Origin: Propionivibrio limicola
Lineage (GTDB): Bacteria; Pseudomonadota; Gammaproteobacteria; Burkholderiales; Rhodocyclaceae
Length of the DNA stretch: 64,000 bases
Direction: 5' to 3'
Assembly: GCF_009469695.1 (NCBI RefSeq)
Contig: NZ_SSSR01000003.1
Coordinates: 124,001-188,000, forward strand
Of the stretch, positions 9,129 through 18,319 are shown piece after piece. The notes under the pieces are model-generated. The model was not told where the DNA came from, searched no databases, and saw only the letters and a list, made by a program, of their open reading frames with translations. The first letter of the stretch is position 1, and the number at the start of each line of letters is the position of its first letter. The position numbers were made by a program, and so were the translations under genes.

Positions 9129-9524
9129 TTGGCCGAAGCAACAAATCTGAACGGCATCAAGGTGATGGTCATCGATGACAGTAATACGATCCGGCGCAGC
9201 GCCGAGATTTTTCTCGTGCAGGCCGGGTGTCAGGTTGTCCTGGCAGAAGATGGTTTTGACGCATTGGCGAAGATTGCTGATCACCAGCCGGACATAATTT
9301 TTTGCGACATCATGATGCCCCGGCTGGACGGGTATCAGACCTGTGCATTAATCAAGAAAAATCCACGATTCCGAAATACGCCGCTGATCATGCTGTCTTC
9401 CAAGGATGGCCTGTTTGATCGAGCCAGGGGGCGCATGGTCGGGTCGGATCAATATCTAACCAAACCCTTTACCAAAGATAGTCTGTTGCAGACCGTGGCA
9501 ACCCACGCGTTGCCGCAGGCCTGA
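9129..9524 (+). CDS. pilG: Type IV pilus response regulator PilG, 131 aa
   Basis: Single-domain CheY-like receiver of the Chp chemosensory pathway, which promotes pilus extension when phosphorylated by ChpA. Receiver residues are all present: Asp16/Asp17, the phospho-acceptor Asp60 in FCDIMMPRLDG and Lys112 in LTKPFTK. The start is TTG at 9129: a stop codon lies in frame just upstream, a GGAGGTG box at 9118-9124 is well spaced, and the next in-frame ATG (9165) would cut into the first strand of the fold. It is the first gene of pilG-pilH-pilI-pilJ-chpA. Confidence 0.95.
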   Translation: MAEATNLNGIKVMVIDDSNTIRRSAEIFLVQAGCQVVLAEDGFDALAKIADHQPDIIFCDIMMPRLDGYQTCALIKKNPRFRNTPLIMLSSKDGLFDRARGRMVGSDQYLTKPFTKDSLLQTVATHALPQA

Positions 9525-9563
9525 TGCTTGGCGCGGGTTTTTCAAAACATTGGGAGTGCATGC

Positions 9564-9926
9564 ATGCCAGTCAAGAAGATCCTTGTTGTCGACGATTCGC
9601 CAACCGAACGTCATGTTCTGGTCCAGTTGTTGACGCAAAACGGCTATCAAGTCATTACCGCCGAGAATGGCGAAGAAGGTATCGGCAAGGCCAAAGCCGA
9701 ATTGCCGGACCTTGTCCTGATGGACGTCGTCATGCCGGGCCTCAACGGTTACCAGGCGACACGTACGCTGACGCGCGATGAAGCCACCAAGCACATCCCG
9801 GTCATCGTCTGCACGACGAAAGGCCAGGAAACCGACAAGATTTGGGGCTTGCGGCAAGGCGCGCTGGATTACATCATCAAGCCAGTCAATGGCGACGAGC
9901 TGCTGGCGAAAATTGCCGCGCTCTGA
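9564..9926 (+). CDS. pilH: Type IV pilus response regulator PilH, 120 aa
   Basis: Second CheY-like receiver of the Chp system; in Pseudomonas PilH it counteracts or drains signal from PilG. Asp10/Asp11, phospho-acceptor Asp54 in LMDVVMPGLNG and Lys106 in IIKPVNGDEL are present. The ATG at 9564 gives MPVKKILVVDD, the usual N-terminus, and is preceded by GGGAG; a longer frame from 9528 lacks a ribosome site. It lies 39 bases after pilG and 23 bases before pilI. Confidence 0.95.
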   Translation: MPVKKILVVDDSPTERHVLVQLLTQNGYQVITAENGEEGIGKAKAELPDLVLMDVVMPGLNGYQATRTLTRDEATKHIPVIVCTTKGQETDKIWGLRQGALDYIIKPVNGDELLAKIAAL

Positions 9927-9949
9927 TTTCTGCCGCTCAACATAACCGT

Positions 9950-10462
9950 ATGGCCTCCAATAAATCGAGCTTGCGCGAGTTTCAGGCACACCTGGCCGCG
10001 AAACTGGCGGGTGCCGGCGATCGCTCTTCCTCTGGTTTGCTGGGCATCCAGTCTGGCGCTGATTTCTGGTTGCTGAATCTTTCCGATTCGGGAGAAGTGG
10101 TTCCCTTGACGACGCTGTTCAGCGTTCCGCTGACGCGATCCTGGTTTCTCGGGGTGACGAATATTCGCGGCAACCTTTACTCGGTTGTCGATTTTTCGGC
10201 GTTTCAGGGGAAGGAGCCAACCCCCCAAAACCCCACTTCCCGCCTGCTGCTGATCGGGGCGCGTTTCGGGAATAATGCCGCTCTGATGGTTAATCGGATG
10301 CTTGGTCTGCGGAACGTGGATGACCTGTCGGCGGTCGTCGCCGATCCGGAGGCGCCGGTCTGGGCCAGCCGGGTGTACCGGGACAAAGATGGGCGTCTCT
10401 GGAAAATGCTCAGTGTCCGGGATCTGCTGGCGGACGAAAAATTCATGGACATTGCGGCGTAA
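9950..10462 (+). CDS. pilI: CheW-like adaptor PilI, 170 aa
   Basis: Cytoplasmic scaffold that links the receptor PilJ to the kinase ChpA. The CheW fold is recognisable: VPLTTLFSVPLTRSWFLGVTNIRGNLYSVVDFSAF is the typical beta-barrel core with the NIRG turn, followed by LLLIGARFGNNAALMVNRMLGLRNVDDL. The start at 9950 (MASNKSSLREFQAHLAAKL) was chosen because upstream codons overlap pilH. Length matches PilI (about 170-180). It is in the fixed pilGHIJ order. Confidence 0.92.
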   Translation: MASNKSSLREFQAHLAAKLAGAGDRSSSGLLGIQSGADFWLLNLSDSGEVVPLTTLFSVPLTRSWFLGVTNIRGNLYSVVDFSAFQGKEPTPQNPTSRLLLIGARFGNNAALMVNRMLGLRNVDDLSAVVADPEAPVWASRVYRDKDGRLWKMLSVRDLLADEKFMDIAA

Positions 10463-10533
10463 TCAGCTCTGTTTTCTTTATCAACTGCACTTGACGATCC
10501 TTGCCCAAGCAACGGCGTAATCGGAGAAGTTGT

Positions 10534-12675
10534 ATGGCCCTGAACCTAAGATTTCCGAAGTTTTTGTCTCGTAGTAAAGATGTACAGAAACAGGATGTTC
10601 CCGCTCCAACTGTCGTCGATGACAACTGGGGCGGGCTGGAAAAGAAAAAACCGCTTTTCGAACTTGGCGTGTTGCGCCGCTACCCGATCACGAAGAAACT
10701 GCAGATCCTTGGCGGCGGCCTGCTGTTGCTGATGCTGATCATCGGTGCGTTGGTCTATCGGGACAACCGTGAATCGACATTCAACACGGCCTACGTGGCA
10801 ACGGCAGGCGAAATGCGAATGCTTTCCCAGCGGTTGGCCAAGGCGTCCAACCTGGCGATGCAGGGTGACCCGTTCGCTTTTCGGCAATTGCGTGATTCGC
10901 GCGACAAATTTGCGTCCAACCTCGGAAAATTGACGAACGGCGGCGAGCTCTTCGGGGTGAACGTTCCCCCCTCACCGGATGGCGCGGCGCCCCAGTTGCA
11001 AGTGCTGACCAAGGCTTGGGCTTCGACGGAAAAGAACGCCAATCAGTTGCTTTCGCTGGAAAAGACGCTGGTCCTGTTCGGTGTCCGCGCCTTTGCGATC
11101 AGCGAGAACAGCGATCAGTTGCTTGAACTCGCCGAAGCGCTGGCGGCGCAAAAGATGCAGGGCAATTCCAGCGTGCGTGAAGTTGCCGCAGCGAACCAGT
11201 TGGTGATGTTGACCCAGCGGATCGCGAAAAACGCCGGCATGTTGCGGCTTGCCGACTCGATCAGTCCTGAAGTTGCTTTCCAGCTGGGGCGGGACACGAA
11301 GCTGTTTTCCGAGCTGCTCGAATCCTTTCTCAAGGGGAGCGATGCCGAATCCAAACCGATTCTGGTAGAGCTTGATGAGGCCTACAAGGGATACCAGAGC
11401 GCGGTTGCCGAGATATTGGGCAGCATGCAGGAGCTGGTCTTCGCCAAGCAGGCCGGGGCGCGGATTTTCGTGGAAAACGAAGCGTTGCTGGAGGCCGCCG
11501 ACGTTCTGGCGGGGGCTTACCAGCGCAACGTCGCCGAGCAGGCGGCCTATGTCATTTCGCTGATCGTACTTGTCGCGGCGGCGCTCGCCGTTCTCGCGCT
11601 GATGGCGAAAATCTATCTTGACGACACCCGTCGCCAGGCCGAGCTGGCCGAGAAAAGCCGGCAGGAGAGTGAGGCGATCAACCGGCAGAATCAGGACGCC
11701 ATTCTGCGCCTCATGAACGAGCTTGGCGACCTTGCCGACGGTGACCTGACCGTTTTGGCGACTGTTTCCGAAGATATTACCGGCGCCATCGCCGACTCGA
11801 TCAACTACACCGTCGAAGAGCTGCGGGTTCTGGTCGGCCGGATCAACGATGCGGCGAGCCGGGTGACTTCGGCAACGGAAATTGCGCAGCAAACGTCGGC
11901 GGAACTCCTGCTGGCCGCCAAGCGGCAGTCAGAAGAGATTCAGGAGGCGGGTCATTCGGTCCTGTCGATGGCCAGTTCGATGACCAAGGTTTCGGATGAG
12001 GCCGACCAGTCGGCCCAGGTTGCCCGTCAGTCGCTGCAGGCGGCAGGAAAAGGTGCTCAAGCCGTGCAGGATTCGATCAAGGGTATGGACGGGATTCGCG
12101 AACAGATTCAGGAAACCTCGAAGCGGATCAAGCGCCTCGGCGAGTCGTCGCAGGAAATCGGTGAAATCGTGGAGCTGATTTCCGACATTACCGAACAGAC
12201 GAACGTGCTGGCGCTCAATGCCGCCATTCAAGCCGCCTCTGCTGGCGATGCCGGGCGTGGCTTCTCGGTCGTTGCGGAAGAAGTGCAGCGTCTCGCCGAA
12301 CGTTCCGGCGAGGCGACGAAGCAGATTGCGGCGATCGTGAAGACCATTCAGACGGATACCCAGGGCGCCGTGTCGGCGATGGAAGAGTCAACACGGGGTG
12401 TGGTCGAGGGGGCGAAGCTCTCCGATGCGGCGGGCCAGGCGCTGGCCGAGATCGGGATGGTTTCACAGAACCTCGCCGAGCTGATCGAGAGCATTTCCAG
12501 TGCCACGCGCCAGCAGGCCGATTCGGCGACGAGCGTGGCCAGCCTGATGCAGGACATCCTTCATGTTACGGAGCAGACAACGGCGGGTACGCAGAAGACG
12601 GCGACGGCCGTTGGAGAACTTGCCAGTCTGGCGACCGAGCTGAAGGGGTCGGTGGCTGGCTTCAAGGTAGCCTGA
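10534..12675 (+). CDS. pilJ: Type IV pilus methyl-accepting chemoreceptor PilJ, 713 aa
   Basis: Inner-membrane receptor of the Chp system. Parts in order: a cytoplasmic N-tail (1-55), membrane helix 1 (about 60-78, [18 protein letters not shown]), a periplasmic region with two PilJ-type four-helix modules (motifs [17 protein letters not shown] and [19 protein letters not shown]), membrane helix 2 (about 340-362), a HAMP-like segment, and a methyl-accepting signalling domain whose hairpin tip is [28 protein letters not shown] (written in two parts: [11 protein letters not shown] and [18 protein letters not shown]). ATG 10534 has GGAGAAG upstream. Acts with PilI and ChpA. Confidence 0.95.
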   Translation: MALNLRFPKFLSRSKDVQKQDVPAPTVVDDNWGGLEKKKPLFELGVLRRYPITKKLQILGGGLLLLMLIIGALVYRDNRESTFNTAYVATAGEMRMLSQRLAKASNLAMQGDPFAFRQLRDSRDKFASNLGKLTNGGELFGVNVPPSPDGAAPQLQVLTKAWASTEKNANQLLSLEKTLVLFGVRAFAISENSDQLLELAEALAAQKMQGNSSVREVAAANQLVMLTQRIAKNAGMLRLADSISPEVAFQLGRDTKLFSELLESFLKGSDAESKPILVELDEAYKGYQSAVAEILGSMQELVFAKQAGARIFVENEALLEAADVLAGAYQRNVAEQAAYVISLIVLVAAALAVLALMAKIYLDDTRRQAELAEKSRQESEAINRQNQDAILRLMNELGDLADGDLTVLATVSEDITGAIADSINYTVEELRVLVGRINDAASRVTSATEIAQQTSAELLLAAKRQSEEIQEAGHSVLSMASSMTKVSDEADQSAQVARQSLQAAGKGAQAVQDSIKGMDGIREQIQETSKRIKRLGESSQEIGEIVELISDITEQTNVLALNAAIQAASAGDAGRGFSVVAEEVQRLAERSGEATKQIAAIVKTIQTDTQGAVSAMEESTRGVVEGAKLSDAAGQALAEIGMVSQNLAELIESISSATRQQADSATSVASLMQDILHVTEQTTAGTQKTATAVGELASLATELKGSVAGFKVA

Positions 12676-12712
12676 TTCTCGCCAGACCAAGTATTCGGAG
12701 ATATTGCCTTAG

Positions 12713-15700
12713 ATGAATGCCGCGACGGAATTCGATGTGGGTCCGCTGACCTGGATCAAAGGGGAAATTGGCCAAGCCCTGGCGCGAGCGGATCAATCGC
12801 TTCAGCAGTATGCCGCCAGTTTGGGCGGCGGCAACGACACGGCACAACTCCGTTTCTGTCGCACCCATCTGCACCAGGTGGTGGGGGCGCTGCGGATCGT
12901 CGGTCTCGACGGCGTTACGGAATTTGCGGTTGCCGTCGAGTCGCTGCTGGAAGAGCTCGAACTCGACAAGGTCGCCGCCAGCGAGCCTGTCGTTGCCTTG
13001 GTCCGGCGTTGTCTGACGGCAATCGGGCTTTATCTTGACGGCCTGGTCGCCGGGCAGCCCAATCAGCCGTTGCGGCTTTCCGCGCTGTATCTCGAAGTTC
13101 AGAAGGTGCGCGGTCTGGAGCGTGCGTCTGTTGGCGATCTGTTCTTCCCGGATCTGTCGGTGCGCCTCCCCCGTAAGCCGGTGGTGAGCGCGATGCCTCC
13201 CGAAGAGCGGCAACGCGTGCTGCGCCAAGAGCGCGCCCGTTTCCAGCGCGGCTTGCTCTCGTGGCTGCGGTCGTCAGGCGATCGCAGCGGTGTCGGCGAG
13301 ATGCACGAGGCCGTGCGAGCGATTGAAGAATTGCAGGAAACCGCGCCGTTGCGCACATTCTGGTTCGTCGCGGCGGCATTCCTCGCTGCTTTGGCCGAAG
13401 GCGCCTTGGCGGATGAAGTGGATGCCCGGCAATTGTGCTCCCGTATCGATTTGCAGATCCGGCGTTTGATCGAAGGCACCGTGAATGTCGCGGAGCGAAT
13501 GACGCGGGACGCCTTGTATCTCGTTGCGATTGCCGATAGCCATAACGACGACGTTGAATGCGTCAGAAATACCTTCGGTCTGCAGGCTTTGATTCCTGTC
13601 GAGGAGTCTTCTGCCCCGTCGTCCGACGAACCGTTGCTGCGGAAATTGGGCGAACTGATTTCGTCCTCCGAGGAGACGTGGGGGAAGTTTTGTGCAGGCA
13701 CGTTGCAGGCGCTGCATTCATTCAAGGCGGAAGTCGATCTGTTGGCCGCGACCGTGGATCAGCTCGGACAAACGGATTTCCGACGTTTGGCACAGGCGAT
13801 CGTTGCCGTTGCCAACTGGCTTGAAGCGGACATTGCGCGCCATTCCGACGCGTTGAGCATGGAGGTGGCGACGGCCATTCTTCTGGCACAGAATGCGCGG
13901 GAAAATTATCAACGGCTTGGCGCTGATTTTGCGCATCAGGTCGATGTGACGGTTGCCCGAATACATGCGTGCATGGCGGGCAATCCGCCAGCGCCGGGGG
14001 CGGAGATTGCGCTGCTCGACGAAATGTCCCGGCAGGCGCAGGAAAAGCTCTTGCTCGGTCAAGTGGCGAAAGAAATGCAGAGCAATCTCGCCCAGATCGA
14101 ACAGGTGCTCGACAATTTCTTCCGCGATCCGGAAAAACGCACGGAGCTCGATGGGCTGAATGCGCTGCTCAACCAGGTTGTCGGCGCGCTCTCGATGATG
14201 CGCCACGATGGCGCGGTGGCCGTGCTGCGGGAGAGCCAGGCGGAGATCAAACGCTTCGCGGAGGCCGAGTATGTGCCGGCGGAGGCCGATTTCGAGCGCG
14301 TGGCAAACCAGTTGTCGATGCTTGGCTTCTTTATCGACTCGATGCAGTACGGGGCTGTCGATTACGAGAGTTTTGTCCGCCAAATGCAGACGCCCCCCGC
14401 CGTCGGGCCCGAAGAATCGGACGATGAAACCGCGATGACCGTCGAGCAGGAGGTCGCGCGTCAGAAAGTCGAAGCTCATGCCTTGCTGGGCGCGTTGAAG
14501 GATCAGCAGGATGACGCGGCGTTGCGGGAAGAATTGAAGCACACCGTGCGGGCGCTCAAGAGCGGGGCCGATCTCGTGGCGGATGCAGCGCTCGGCGAGC
14601 AGGCCAAGGCCATCCTGTCGGTACTGGATTCCGGCGAACAGGCGTTGGACCAGATCGATCAGGCGATGGAAACACTGAAGCCTGTCGCGGATGAGGCGCC
14701 CGCGCCGTCGGCCGAGACGATCAAGATTGCGCAATCGAGTTCCGAGGATATCGACGCCGAACTTCTGGAAATCTTCCTTGAGGAGGCGAAGGAAGTTCTG
14801 GCCACGATCGACGAGAATCTGCGCGTCCTCGGAACGCGGCCGCACGACGCCGAAGTGCTCACGACGATCCGTCGTTCTTTCCACACGCTCAAAGGCAGCG
14901 GCCGGATGGTCGGTCTGAAGGATGTCGGCGAAGTGGCATGGGCGGTCGAGCAGACGCTTAACCAGTGGTTGCGACAGGAGCAGGCGGTCGAGGCGCCCTT
15001 GCTCGACATGCTCGGCGTCGCGCATCAGCTGTTTGCCGACTGGGTGGAATTTCTCGATGGCCACGCCGGGAGCGCTCCCGATCCGTCGCGGCTGGTGGCT
15101 TTGACCGAAGCCCTGCGTAGCGGTGGTATCGGTCGCGAACCGGCGCCGGAATCCGCCGAGCAGCGACCGGAGACGGCCAAGATGCCTCCGGCCGATTTCG
15201 CGCCGGAATCTGCCTTGCCGGAGACCGGTTCTGAGATTGCTGAACTGGATCTGGCGGCAGCGGGTGGCCAGATGGCCGATGTTTCGTCTTTGCCCGCCAT
15301 GGGTGAAGAGGTTGCGACCGACGAGTCGAGTGCCGTCAAGGATACGAACAAGTCACCTGCTCCCGTGCTTGATGACGTCTACAAGCCTCAGCAGCGGATA
15401 ACCATTTCGCCGGTTTTGTACGAGATATTTTCGGAAGAGGCCGCCGGGCATCTGGAAACGTTGCGTCGCGAGCTTCGCGTTCTCGAGTCCGACGAGAGCC
15501 TCGCGACGCCGCATGATATGTACCGGGCGGCGCATACGCTGGCCGGAATTTCCGGCACCGTCGGCCTTTCGTCGATCAACCGTTTGGGATTGGCGCTTGA
15601 GCATGCCCTCCTGCGGCGCGATCATTCCGAACAAAAAAGCAGTCTTGAGGCCTTGGGCGTCATTCGCCAGGCGATCGGCGAACTCGACCTGATGCTGTCT

Positions 15701-18319
15701 GCCGTGCCGGCGCAACGAGATGTGGAAGCGCCTTTTGGCGTTATCGAGTCGTTGGAAGCAGTTTATCCGGTGAGCGGGAAAGTGCCGGCCCAGTCACCTG
15801 AACAACTTGCGCTCGCCGAAGCGGAGGTACGTGAGACTGAGCCCGCCGGGGGGGCTGACGAAGAACTCCCGGCCGCGGACGAGTCCGATAGCGGCGGGGC
15901 GAAGGCCGAAACGTTCATCGCATCCTTGCCGACGATGCTCGATGAAATCGATGAACAGTTGCTGCCGATCTTTCTTGAAGAGGCGCGCGATCTCGAGCAC
16001 GGAATTTCCACCCAACTCGGCGTGTTGCGTAACGCCCCGGATAGCAGCGAGGCGGTACGAACCCTGGCGCGTTTGCTGCACACGCTCAAAGGCAGTGCGC
16101 GGATGGCCGGGGCCATGAATCTGGGTGAGATTACGCATGCCATGGAAACGCGCGTTGAACAGGCCGCGCGTGACGGGTATGTCTCGGAGGACGTTCTCGA
16201 AGCGATTGAGAATGCCTTTGATGCCGTGCTGCACATCATCGACCGCTTGCAGCGTGGCGAAAGCGTTGGCGCGGAGTCCGTGGCAGCGGCGGGGATCACG
16301 GTCACTTCCGAAGGTGCCTCCCCGGTTCCCGTCGAGCCGGCCGTCACTGCTGTCGGGGGGGGGGCCGCGCAGTCGTTGCCGGCGACCGCGCCGGTGCTCG
16401 TCGAGCGGCGCGCCGACCGCTCAAGATTCGCTGCTGCGGAACCGGAAAGCGATGCATCTGCACAACATGCCACCCTGCGTGTCCGCGCCGACCTCATCGA
16501 CCGATTGGTCAATGACGCCGGTGAGTTGGCGATTGCCCGTTCCCGTATTGAAGGCGAGATGCGGAGCCTGAAAGACTCGCTGCTCGATTTGACGGAAAAC
16601 GTCATTCGCCTGCGCCGTCAGTTGCGGGAAATCGAGATTCAGGCCGAAACGCAGATGCAGTCGCGCACCGCGCAGACCGAAGAGTTGCATGCCGGCTTTG
16701 ATCCGCTGGAGTTCGACCGGTTTACCCGCTTCCAGGAATTGACCCGGATGATGGCCGAGTCGGTCAACGACGTGGCGACCGTCCAGCAGGGGCTGCTCAA
16801 GAACCTCGATGACGCCAATGCCGCGATCGTTGCGCAGGCTCGTTTGAACCGTGAGTTGCAACAAGGACTCATGGGTGTGCGCATGCTGCCGTTTGCCAGT
16901 CTGGCCGACCGGCTGTACCGGGTGGTCAGGCAGGCCTCCAAAGAGTTGGGCAAGCGCGCCAACCTGGAAATTGCCGGCGGCAACGTGGAGCTCGACCGTA
17001 GCGTGCTGGACACGATCGTTGCGCCGCTGGAGCACATGTTGCGCAATGCCGTAGCGCACGGACTTGAGGATCGTGAGGCGCGGCTTTTGCGTGGCAAGCC
17101 GGAGATCGGCGACATTACGTTGACGCTCAAACAGGAGGGCAATGAAATCCTTCTGGCGTTGGCGGACGATGGTGGCGGCCTGGATTTCGAGCGAATCCGG
17201 GCGCATGCGCTTGAGGTTGGATTGCTTTCGCCCGATGAAACGGCAACGCCGGAGCGTCTGGCGGAATTGATCTTCGCGCCCGGTTTCTCGACGGCCGCCG
17301 AAATCTCGCAGATTGCCGGGCGCGGCATCGGCATGGATGTCGTCAAGACCGAAATTGCCCGGCTCGGCGGACGGATCGAGATCGACTCGGTTGCCGGTAC
17401 GGGAGCGACATTCAATCTTTATATCCCGCTAACGCTGGCCGTGACGAAAGCCCTGCTCGTACAGGCGGGTGGGCGCTGCTATGCGATTCCTTCGACGATG
17501 ATCGAACAGGTGCTCGACCTCAAGGAAACGGCGCTCAGCCGTATTCGCGAGGCCGGGTCGGCCGAGTGGCTCGGGCACCATTATCCGTTTAGTTATCTGC
17601 CGCACCTGCTCGGTGACAAACACGCGCAACCGGAGCCGCGCCGCCAGTACTGGACGCTCCTCCTGCGCAGCGGTGTGCGTCGGATTTCGGTGCTCGTCGA
17701 CGAATTGCTCGGCAACGAGGAAGTCGTCGTCAAGAACATCGGCCCGCAGCTGGCGCGTGTCGTCGGCATTGACGGTGCCACTGTGCTCGGGAACGGCGAG
17801 GTCGTGCTGATCCTCAATCCCGTGGCGCTCAGCAGCCGGCCGCAACCGGTCGAGGCAGCCGTTTCTGTAGCCCAGCCAGCGTCGCAAGAATCCGTGGCCG
17901 AAATGGAATCGGCAGAGGTCTCTTCGCTACCGACCGTGATGGTCGTCGACGATTCGCTGACCGTGCGCAAAGTCACTGGCCGTCTGCTGGCGCGGGAGGG
18001 GTATCAGGTCATCACCGCGAAGGATGGCGTCGAGGCCCTGGAGTGCTTGCTCGATACGGTGCCCGACGTCATGCTGGTCGATATCGAGATGCCGCGCATG
18101 GACGGATTCGACCTGACGCGCAACGTGCGTGCCGACGAGCGGTTGAAGGACATCCCGATCATCATGATCACGTCGCGCACCGCAGACAAACACCGCTCCT
18201 ACGCCTTCGAACTCGGCGTCAATCACTATCTCGGCAAGCCGTATCAGGAAGAAGAGTTGCTCAAGCTCGTCGCCGGTTATGTCAGCCGCGAGGCGACTCC
18301 TGCGCTGGTAAACGCTTGA
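12713..18319 (+). CDS. chpA: ChpA/PilL-type hybrid chemotaxis histidine kinase, 1868 aa
   Basis: Central kinase of the pilus chemosensory system; it autophosphorylates and passes phosphate to PilG and PilH. Domain order: an N-terminal HPt-like region (THLHQVVGALRIVG, about 49-62); HPt with HTLKGSGRMVG near 723; HPt with HTLAGISGTVG near 940, where the usual Lys after HTL is Ala; HPt with HTLKGSARMAG near 1122; CheA dimerisation helices; HATPase with LEHMLRNAVAHGLEDREARL near 1440-1460 and GRGIGMDVVKTEI; a CheW domain (about 1575-1710); and a C-terminal receiver with its Asp near 1789 in VDIEMPRMDG. It has fewer HPt modules than Pseudomonas ChpA. A G10 run lies in the linker near codon 1214. 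The 3' end overlaps phrB tail-to-tail by 38 bases. Confidence 0.95.
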   Translation: MNAATEFDVGPLTWIKGEIGQALARADQSLQQYAASLGGGNDTAQLRFCRTHLHQVVGALRIVGLDGVTEFAVAVESLLEELELDKVAASEPVVALVRRCLTAIGLYLDGLVAGQPNQPLRLSALYLEVQKVRGLERASVGDLFFPDLSVRLPRKPVVSAMPPEERQRVLRQERARFQRGLLSWLRSSGDRSGVGEMHEAVRAIEELQETAPLRTFWFVAAAFLAALAEGALADEVDARQLCSRIDLQIRRLIEGTVNVAERMTRDALYLVAIADSHNDDVECVRNTFGLQALIPVEESSAPSSDEPLLRKLGELISSSEETWGKFCAGTLQALHSFKAEVDLLAATVDQLGQTDFRRLAQAIVAVANWLEADIARHSDALSMEVATAILLAQNARENYQRLGADFAHQVDVTVARIHACMAGNPPAPGAEIALLDEMSRQAQEKLLLGQVAKEMQSNLAQIEQVLDNFFRDPEKRTELDGLNALLNQVVGALSMMRHDGAVAVLRESQAEIKRFAEAEYVPAEADFERVANQLSMLGFFIDSMQYGAVDYESFVRQMQTPPAVGPEESDDETAMTVEQEVARQKVEAHALLGALKDQQDDAALREELKHTVRALKSGADLVADAALGEQAKAILSVLDSGEQALDQIDQAMETLKPVADEAPAPSAETIKIAQSSSEDIDAELLEIFLEEAKEVLATIDENLRVLGTRPHDAEVLTTIRRSFHTLKGSGRMVGLKDVGEVAWAVEQTLNQWLRQEQAVEAPLLDMLGVAHQLFADWVEFLDGHAGSAPDPSRLVALTEALRSGGIGREPAPESAEQRPETAKMPPADFAPESALPETGSEIAELDLAAAGGQMADVSSLPAMGEEVATDESSAVKDTNKSPAPVLDDVYKPQQRITISPVLYEIFSEEAAGHLETLRRELRVLESDESLATPHDMYRAAHTLAGISGTVGLSSINRLGLALEHALLRRDHSEQKSSLEALGVIRQAIGELDLMLSAVPAQRDVEAPFGVIESLEAVYPVSGKVPAQSPEQLALAEAEVRETEPAGGADEELPAADESDSGGAKAETFIASLPTMLDEIDEQLLPIFLEEARDLEHGISTQLGVLRNAPDSSEAVRTLARLLHTLKGSARMAGAMNLGEITHAMETRVEQAARDGYVSEDVLEAIENAFDAVLHIIDRLQRGESVGAESVAAAGITVTSEGASPVPVEPAVTAVGGGAAQSLPATAPVLVERRADRSRFAAAEPESDASAQHATLRVRADLIDRLVNDAGELAIARSRIEGEMRSLKDSLLDLTENVIRLRRQLREIEIQAETQMQSRTAQTEELHAGFDPLEFDRFTRFQELTRMMAESVNDVATVQQGLLKNLDDANAAIVAQARLNRELQQGLMGVRMLPFASLADRLYRVVRQASKELGKRANLEIAGGNVELDRSVLDTIVAPLEHMLRNAVAHGLEDREARLLRGKPEIGDITLTLKQEGNEILLALADDGGGLDFERIRAHALEVGLLSPDETATPERLAELIFAPGFSTAAEISQIAGRGIGMDVVKTEIARLGGRIEIDSVAGTGATFNLYIPLTLAVTKALLVQAGGRCYAIPSTMIEQVLDLKETALSRIREAGSAEWLGHHYPFSYLPHLLGDKHAQPEPRRQYWTLLLRSGVRRISVLVDELLGNEEVVVKNIGPQLARVVGIDGATVLGNGEVVLILNPVALSSRPQPVEAAVSVAQPASQESVAEMESAEVSSLPTVMVVDDSLTVRKVTGRLLAREGYQVITAKDGVEALECLLDTVPDVMLVDIEMPRMDGFDLTRNVRADERLKDIPIIMITSRTADKHRSYAFELGVNHYLGKPYQEEELLKLVAGYVSREATPALVNA
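16355..16364. repeat. G10 homopolymer inside chpA
   Basis: Ten consecutive G residues encode the Val-Gly-Gly-Gly-Ala part of a low-complexity linker between the third HPt domain and the kinase core. A one-base slip would truncate ChpA and remove kinase, CheW and receiver domains. Confidence 0.92.

Noticed and set aside
13718-15064. Long minus-strand frame opposite chpA
   Set aside because: Shadow of the chpA codon pattern; no ribosome site or domain.
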